DNA from: an uncultured Bacteroidales bacterium
GTDB taxonomy: Bacteria; Bacteroidota; Bacteroidia; Bacteroidales; UBA932
Length of the DNA: 57,617 nt
Assembly (NCBI GenBank): GCA_900321655.1
Contig: ONWU01000009.1
Span: 1 to 57,617 of the forward strand
Reading direction: 5' to 3'
Below the pieces are notes generated by a model. The model did not search any database. It had not been told where the DNA came from and saw only the letters and a program-made list of their open reading frames with translations. Positions 52,945 to 57,617 of this stretch are shown piece after piece (the first letter of the stretch is position 1; the number at the start of each line of letters is the position of its first letter). Both the position numbers and the translations under genes were made by a program.

Positions 52945-54653
52945 GCCAGGTTGAACCGATAATGCACCCGGCTGCTCAACAGGTGGATGGTTCCGTCCGG
53001 AGCCTGTGTGCAGGCCAGGTATCCCTTGGGCTCTGCGTGGGTGCTGTCCAGGGTGAAAGTGCCCGTCCAGGCGCCGCCGTCCAGGACCCGCTTCTTTCCG
53101 TCCGTGAGCAGCTTTTTCACGGGCCAGGTCTCCCCTTCGTCGTCGCTCAATGCAACAAACAGGCCGTCGGGGCCGAAGGAGCACAGCATCAGCGGTCCTT
53201 CCTGCAGGCGCTTCAGCACCAGGCGCTGCCCGCTGCCGATGGGCGGGAACTCCGTGGGCCGGAAGGTCCAGGTATAGCCCCCGTCGGCCGACAGGCTGCA
53301 GGGCATCTTCCCGTCTATGGCATTGCCACGGCCGAAGGCCATCAGCCGGCCGTCCTTCAGTTCCACTATGCCGGCGTGGATGCCGGCGATGGTGCTTCCC
53401 GTATCTTTCCAGGTATTTCCTCCGTCTTCTGAAACGTGAAGGGCCGTGCCCGCCTCTCCGTCCGGGCCCGCATCGCAGCAAAGGAGGATGCGGCCGTCCC
53501 GGGTTACGACGGGCCCGGCAATCACCTGGTGCCGCACCTCGTGTTCCGGTTCAATATATCTCAGGGGGCTCCAGCTTCCGTCGGCCTTCATCCGACGCAT
53601 GGCAAGCGAGAGGTCTTTCCACTCTCCGGCATCTCCCACACCCTGGAAATGCAGGACTTCCCCACTGTCCAGGGTGAGGAGGGCACTTCCGGTCATATTC
53701 CGGCCCTCCACCTTGCAGAACATCGTGGCGGGGCTCCACTTCTCTCCGTCAAAGACAGACTGCAGCACCACCATTTCCCTTCCGGCTTCGGCATGGGTGG
53801 AGAACCAGATGGCCAGAAGGCCGCCGCCGGGAAGGCAGGTAACCGCCGGCTGGTGGTTGTGGGCATAAAACGGCGTTCCATCCTCCGGTTCCAGGATATA
53901 AGGGATGGGTTCTTCGAACAGCGGCCCGCTCTTAGTCTGATTTTGGGCTCTATTGTGGTTAAGATCCGGCACTGCGGGGATCTTAGTTTGATTTGGGGCC
54001 ATATTGTGGTTAAGAGCCGGCGTATCGGCCGATTCCACCACGCGGAAGCCCAGAAGGACGCTTCTGTCCTGCGGGATAGAGGCGCTGCGGGCATCGCTCC
54101 GGAGGAATTCCACGGGGGTGTTGTGGCTGCCGCCGCGGACGGCCTTGGTATCGGCATCAAAATCATCGGCACACCACTCCTCCACATTGCCGTGCATGTC
54201 GTAAAGGCCCCAGGCGTTGGGAGCGAACTGGGCCACTTCCAGCGAAACGGGCTCTTTGAAGCGGGTGTTCTTCTGCACTTTCCCATACTCTTCCGGATAG
54301 GTTTCTCCCGTGTTGTAGGGCGTCCGGGTTCCGGCCCGACAGGCGTACTCCCACTCCTTTTCGGTGGGAAGGCGGAAAGACCGGCCCGTGCGGCGGGAAA
54401 GCCACTCACAATACGCCGTGGCCTCTTCCCACGACACCATCACCACGGCTTCGTCATCGGCCTTCGAAAAGCCCTTATAGCCCCTGAGAGCCTTGTGGGA
54501 AGGGTCAAAGGCTTCGTACTGGGCGTTGGTTATTTCCGTAGCGCTCATCCGGAAAGGAGGCAGCTGGCCGGAAGGGATGTCTGCCATCTGGGGAACGGGC
54601 ACCCGGGTGCAGGCCACAAGAAGGGTCAAAAGAAATAAAACTGTGCGGTTCAT
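52926..54653 (-). CDS. SUMF1-sialidase fusion lipoprotein
   Basis: The 575-aa protein starts with a lipoprotein signal (LLTLLVAC). Residues about 25-215 are a formylglycine-generating-enzyme-like (SUMF1) domain: VSWEEATAYCEWLSRRTGRSFRLPTEKEWEYACRAG, GLYDMHGNVEEWCAD, VRGGSHN and LGFRVV. A repetitive linker (about 216-245) contains LNHN...NQTK twice. Residues about 250-575 are a BNR sialidase-type propeller with Asp-boxes SEDGGNTW, SADGGYTW and SDDEGETW. The fusion would bind or cleave glycans at the cell surface; the SUMF1 part may be only structural. A promoter box lies four bases before the ATG. Confidence 0.88.
   Translation of the reverse strand: MNRTVLFLLTLLVACTRVPVPQMADIPSGQLPPFRMSATEITNAQYEAFDPSHKALRGYKGFSKADDEAVVMVSWEEATAYCEWLSRRTGRSFRLPTEKEWEYACRAGTRTPYNTGETYPEEYGKVQKNTRFKEPVSLEVAQFAPNAWGLYDMHGNVEEWCADDFDADTKAVRGGSHNTPVEFLRSDARSASIPQDRSVLLGFRVVESADTPALNHNMAPNQTKIPAVPDLNHNRAQNQTKSGPLFEEPIPYILEPEDGTPFYAHNHQPAVTCLPGGGLLAIWFSTHAEAGREMVVLQSVFDGEKWSPATMFCKVEGRNMTGSALLTLDSGEVLHFQGVGDAGEWKDLSLAMRRMKADGSWSPLRYIEPEHEVRHQVIAGPVVTRDGRILLCCDAGPDGEAGTALHVSEDGGNTWKDTGSTIAGIHAGIVELKDGRLMAFGRGNAIDGKMPCSLSADGGYTWTFRPTEFPPIGSGQRLVLKRLQEGPLMLCSFGPDGLFVALSDDEGETWPVKKLLTDGKKRVLDGGAWTGTFTLDSTHAEPKGYLACTQAPDGTIHLLSSRVHYRFNLAWLKGK
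53931..54021. repeat. 51-bp-period direct repeat in the SUMF1-sialidase linker
   Basis: Two 40-bp copies (53931-53970 and 53982-54021, 35 of 40 identical) lie 51 bp apart, exactly 17 codons. Between them TAAGATCC and GGATCTTA form an 8-bp inverted repeat. The encoded linker repeats the pattern LNHN-x-A-x-NQTK. The segment is AT-richer than the two domains it joins and looks like inserted repeat DNA. Confidence 0.78.
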
Positions 54654-54657
54654 ACCT

Positions 54658-54695
54658 CAAAGATAAGGATTATTTGCGGGAAATGCTTAAATTTG
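54658..54695. promoter_or_regulatory. Divergent promoter boxes of the SUMF1-sialidase gene and pgi
   Basis: Leftward, TATCTTTG (54658-54665) lies four bases before the ATG at 54653. Rightward, TAAATTTG (54688-54695) lies 40 nt before pgi. Upstream TTTG elements are weak for both. Confidence 0.5.
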
Positions 54696-54735
54696 CAGAT
54701 TAGAAAGTTGGTAGAATAATCAAATACAAATCCAT

Positions 54736-56073
54736 ATGATCAAAGTAGAAGTTAAAGGCTGCGAGTCCTTTGTGGATGCCGCCAAGTATCAGGCCTACGT
54801 GGCCAAGGCCCTGGACGCCTTCGACGTTCTCAAGAACGAAAACGGCGCCGGTAACGATTTCCTGGGTTGGAAGAAACTTCCCCGCCAGATTACCGAGCGT
54901 GAGATCCACAACTACGAGGCCATCCGCGACAAGTGGATGAAAAAGGGCATAGACCTGGTCATTGCCATCGGTATCGGCGGCAGCTACCTGGGTGCCAAGT
55001 GCGTGATAGAGGCCCTCAGCCACAGCTTCGCCAAGCAGCTCAAGCGCAAGGACGCCCCCGAGGTGGTCTTCGCCGGCAACAACCTCTCCGAGGAATACCT
55101 GGCAGAGCTGATGGACCTGGCCGCAGAGCGTAACGTAGCCTGCATCGTCATCTCCAAGAGCGGCACCACCACCGAGCCCGCCGTGGCCTTCCGCGTGGTG
55201 AAGCAGTTCATCGAGGCCCGTTACGGCAAGGGAGAAGCCGCAGACCGCATTGTGGCCATTACGGATGCCCAGAAGGGCGCCCTCAAAACCCTCGCCACCC
55301 AGGAGAGCTACGAAAGTTTCGTGGTGCCGGACAACGTGGGAGGCCGCTTCTCCGTCCTCACCCCCGTGGGTCTTCTGCCCATCTGCGTAGCCGGCTTTGA
55401 CATCAAGGCCCTGGTAGAAGGGGCCCAGGATGCCGCCAAGGGCCTGGAGATCAAGAGCGACAAGAACCCCGCCATCATCTACGCCGCCATGCGCAACTGC
55501 CTGTTCAAGGAAGTGGGCAAGAGCACGGAGATCCTGGTGAACTACAATCCCAAGCTCACCTATGTGGCCGAATGGTGGAAGCAGCTCTACGGAGAGTCCG
55601 AGGGCAAGGAAGGCACCGGTATCTTCCCCGCCAGCGTGAACAACACGGCAGACCTCCACTCCATGGGCCAGTTCATCCAGGAAGGTTCCCGCGTGATGTT
55701 CGAGACCGTCCTTCACGTAGACAACGCCCAGCGCAGCATTGTGATTGAATCGGACCTGCAGAATCTGGACCAGCTCAACTACCTGGCCGGTAAGCACGTG
55801 GAGCACTGCAACCATATGGCCGAACTGGGCACCCAGCTGGCCCACATCGACGGCGGCGTGCCCCAGATGAGCATCAATCTGGAGAAGATTGACGCCTTCA
55901 ACCTGGGCAGCCTTCTGTACTTCTTCGAGTTCGCCTGCGGCATTAGCGCCTACATCCTGGGCGTAAACCCCTTCAACCAGCCCGGTGTGGAGGCTTACAA
56001 GAAGAACATGTTCGCCCTGCTGGAGAAACCCGGCTACGAACAGGCTACCAAGGCCATCAAGGAAAGACTTTAA
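54736..56073 (+). CDS. pgi: Glucose-6-phosphate isomerase
   Basis: The 445-aa enzyme has the SIS fold: IAIGIGGSYLGAKCVIEAL (about residue 76), VISKSGTTTEPAVAFRV and PDNVGGRFSVLTPVGLLP. The C-terminal GSLLYFFEFACGISAYILGVNPFNQPGVEAYKKNMFALL contains the catalytic lysine region. It interconverts glucose-6-phosphate and fructose-6-phosphate. The length is that of the short bacterial type. RNase P RNA follows almost directly. Confidence 0.97.
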   Translation: MIKVEVKGCESFVDAAKYQAYVAKALDAFDVLKNENGAGNDFLGWKKLPRQITEREIHNYEAIRDKWMKKGIDLVIAIGIGGSYLGAKCVIEALSHSFAKQLKRKDAPEVVFAGNNLSEEYLAELMDLAAERNVACIVISKSGTTTEPAVAFRVVKQFIEARYGKGEAADRIVAITDAQKGALKTLATQESYESFVVPDNVGGRFSVLTPVGLLPICVAGFDIKALVEGAQDAAKGLEIKSDKNPAIIYAAMRNCLFKEVGKSTEILVNYNPKLTYVAEWWKQLYGESEGKEGTGIFPASVNNTADLHSMGQFIQEGSRVMFETVLHVDNAQRSIVIESDLQNLDQLNYLAGKHVEHCNHMAELGTQLAHIDGGVPQMSINLEKIDAFNLGSLLYFFEFACGISAYILGVNPFNQPGVEAYKKNMFALLEKPGYEQATKAIKERL

Positions 56074-56080
56074 ATGGTAT

Positions 56081-56382
56081 AGCGATCTGTCGCGGCTCCG
56101 TGGCCGGGCCCCCGTTTCAGGACACGGAGCTGAGGAAAGTCCGCACAGGAAAGGGCACCCGTCTGTGGAAAGCACAGTAGGGAGTAATCTTTAAGGTACC
56201 AGTAACAGAAAAGAACCGCCTGGCAACAGGTAAGGGTGAAAACGCGGGGTAAGAGCCCACGACGCTGCATGGCGACATGCATCGGGTACGGTACCCGGGC
56301 CTGCAAGACCAAATATACCGGCAGATGAGGACGGCCCGTCCGATGCCGGGGGGTAGGTTGCGAAGATAAATGACAGATTTAA
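56081..56382 (+). ncRNA. rnpB: RNase P RNA (class A)
   Basis: The 300-nt region contains the universal core blocks: GAGGAAAGTCC (56132-56142), ACAGAAA (56205-56211), GGTGAAA followed by GGGGTAAGAGCCCAC (about 56235-56261), and the 3' GTAGGTTGCGAAGATAAATGACAG. The ends pair as P1: ATCTGTC (56085-56091) with GACAGAT (56372-56378). It is the catalytic RNA that trims tRNA 5' ends. It lies right after pgi and converges with recX. Exact ends are approximate. Confidence 0.95.
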
Positions 56383-56396
56383 AAACAGAAAGCGGC

Positions 56397-56840
56397 TTAC
56401 GGCTGTACCATTTTTTTAACAGCATCATAGTCATACCCTCTGGAGAGGGCATACTTGATGAGTTTAAGGCGACCTTCCGGGTCGCCTTTTAGCGTCCTGG
56501 CCTTGGCCTCGAGAAGTTTCTGCAGGCGGGCATCGGCCTTCTCGGGCTCAATCTCCTCCAGCGCGGCGCTGATGGCTTCTTCGCTCACGCCTTTTCCCCT
56601 CAGCTGATAGCGGATTTTCACGGGGCCCCAGCCTTGCAGAAGGGCTTTCTCGCGGGCAAAGGCCGATGCGTAGCGCCCGTCATCCACGTACTTTTCCTCC
56701 ACCAGCGACGCCACCACCTTATCGGCCGCCTCCTCGTCCCCTTCCAGGTCTTTGAGGGCCTTGCGGCGGATATCGGCCCGGCAATACTCCGCTTTGGAAC
56801 AGAGTTTTTGCAGGCGGCTCAGGCAGCGGGCGGCATCCAT
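56397..56840 (-). CDS. recX: Regulatory protein RecX
   Basis: The 147-aa helical protein matches RecX: LQKLCSKAEYCRADIRRKALKD, VVASLVEEKYVDDGRYASAFAREKALLQGWGPVKIRYQLRGKGVSEEAISAALEEI and a C-terminal LIKYALSRGYDYDAVKKMV. It inhibits RecA filament extension. It begins 3 bp after the stop of the outer-membrane protein gene upstream, so the two are co-transcribed. Its stop lies just beyond the rnpB 3' end on the opposite strand. Confidence 0.93.
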   Translation of the reverse strand: MDAARCLSRLQKLCSKAEYCRADIRRKALKDLEGDEEAADKVVASLVEEKYVDDGRYASAFAREKALLQGWGPVKIRYQLRGKGVSEEAISAALEEIEPEKADARLQKLLEAKARTLKGDPEGRLKLIKYALSRGYDYDAVKKMVQP

Positions 56841-56843
56841 GGG

Positions 56844-57617
56844 CTAGAAGCTGTAACCGAAGGAAAGGTACACGCCTACCTTCCGGGTAAGGGATGACCA
56901 GAATAGCTGGGCCTTCAGCGGACCGGCGATGGTGTTGAAGCCGTAGCCCACACCCACTCCGAACAGGGGACGTCCGTCCCGGAAGGTGCTGAAGCTGTCA
57001 AAATCGTAGGAGGCGTTGCTCATCAGCGATACGTAGTGGTTGGGCAGCAGCTGGTAACGGGCGTCCAGGCGGGCCAGGAACATGTGGCTCCGGAGGACGG
57101 TAGCTCCGTTGATGCCGATGAAGGGGACCTGCTGCTCGATGTATCGGCTGGCGACATCACCGCCCATCACATTGGAGAACATCAGCGGGATCTGCTGTCC
57201 CCAGATAATCCGAGAATACACCATGGGGATGAGCGAGAAGCGGCCGAAAGAAACGGGAGCGGTAACATCGGCGGACACGATAGCCAGCCAGCGGGAAGAG
57301 GCGCCGCTCTCGAAGACGCGGGACACAAGGTCTCCCCTGAGGCCGGCCGATACACCCTTCCGCGGGAAGTAGCCGCTATCCAGGGTTTCCACGCGGCCCT
57401 TGATGAAGATGCTGGGGAAATCTACCGAGGGATTGGAGCTGTAGGCCGATGCAGAACCTTCGCTGAGCAGGTTGAAAAGGCGGAAGTACTGGTTCCTGAG
57501 GCCCAGGTTCACCTCCCAGTTGGAAAGGACTATATTGGAGAAATACAGGTCTGTGGTGTTGAGCAGGAAGGAAGCGTTGTAACGGTTTTCATCCAGCAGG
57601 GCATTCATCCGGTCTGT
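56844..57617 (-). CDS. Patatin-type phospholipase, C-terminal beta barrel (partial)
   Basis: The gene runs off the right edge, so only the last 257 residues are seen. They form an outer-membrane beta barrel of the surface-antigen type, with alternating aromatic strands ending in GVYLSFGYSF. The stretch TDRMNALLDENRYNASFLLNTTDLYFSNIVLSNWEVNLGLRNQYF resembles the barrel part of Bacteroidetes patatin-like proteins. The phospholipase domain would lie beyond the window. A BamA/TamA-like protein is the alternative, since the catalytic part is not visible. Confidence 0.75.
   Translation of the reverse strand, partial: TDRMNALLDENRYNASFLLNTTDLYFSNIVLSNWEVNLGLRNQYFRLFNLLSEGSASAYSSNPSVDFPSIFIKGRVETLDSGYFPRKGVSAGLRGDLVSRVFESGASSRWLAIVSADVTAPVSFGRFSLIPMVYSRIIWGQQIPLMFSNVMGGDVASRYIEQQVPFIGINGATVLRSHMFLARLDARYQLLPNHYVSLMSNASYDFDSFSTFRDGRPLFGVGVGYGFNTIAGPLKAQLFWSSLTRKVGVYLSFGYSF

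Overview
The window looks like a chromosomal segment of a GC-rich member of the Bacteroidales. Many genes are preceded by the Bacteroidetes promoter pattern (TTTG, about 19-21 nt, TAnnTTTG). The gene content fits too: outer-membrane TonB receptor, SUMF1/sialidase lipoproteins, sodium-pumping methylmalonyl-CoA decarboxylase, a seven-gene V-type ATPase operon with DUF2764, and a DUF349 protein. Coding sequences are GC-rich. Genus cannot be fixed from the sequence; a gut or host-associated lineage is an inference from the glycan genes.

Layout. (1) Positions 1-2709 are the end of an integrated accessory element beside tRNA-Arg(CCG): an HTH (excisionase-like) protein, a small cysteine-rich protein, a DUF6291-like protein and a small hypothetical protein, then about 1 kb without genes that carries short iterated repeats. 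(2) 2710-11886 holds the tRNA, a lone LysR-type DNA-binding domain, an M16 peptidase, a DUF1573 lipoprotein, a ferredoxin, topoisomerase IV subunit B, an acyltransferase and an acyl-CoA ligase. (3) 11919-15702 is a tight operon for host O-glycan breakdown: GH109, a sugar kinase and a GH33 sialidase. A GC-rich tandem-repeat array (15841-16221) separates it from rpsF-rpsR-rplI. (4) 17572-26203 contains a lipid A-type acyltransferase, a dipeptidase, a peptide transporter, an orphan zeta-like kinase, TldD/TldE and a glycosyltransferase.

(5) 26233-39648 is a bioenergetic block: TrkA, the four subunits of a Na+-translocating methylmalonyl-CoA decarboxylase, a serine hydrolase and a V-type ATPase whose rotor subunit keeps the residues expected for Na+ binding. 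Together these suggest a sodium circuit coupled to propionate formation. (6) 39704-48446 holds a YfcC-type carrier, GDPD, an AlkZ-related protein, YggS, PAP2, YidC, a DUF349 protein and TrmD. (7) 48517-57617 holds serine deaminase, a TonB receptor with a TPP riboswitch, glutaminyl cyclase, a SUMF1-sialidase fusion, glucose-6-phosphate isomerase, RNase P RNA, RecX and a truncated patatin-type outer-membrane protein.

The most unusual signal is a set of repeat-like, hairpin-rich insertions lying in frame inside otherwise normal genes. In yggS the insert is 114 bp (38 codons) bounded by a perfect 26-bp inverted repeat. In tldE it is about 120 bp with two hairpins. In the SUMF1-sialidase linker it is a 51-bp-period repeat. 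They resemble, in concept, the protein-coding palindromic elements known from Rickettsia. Other notable points are the 22-bp/66-bp intergenic repeat array, a TPP riboswitch squeezed into a 76-bp intergenic gap, and several promoters placed 4-7 nt before the start codon, which predict nearly leaderless messages.
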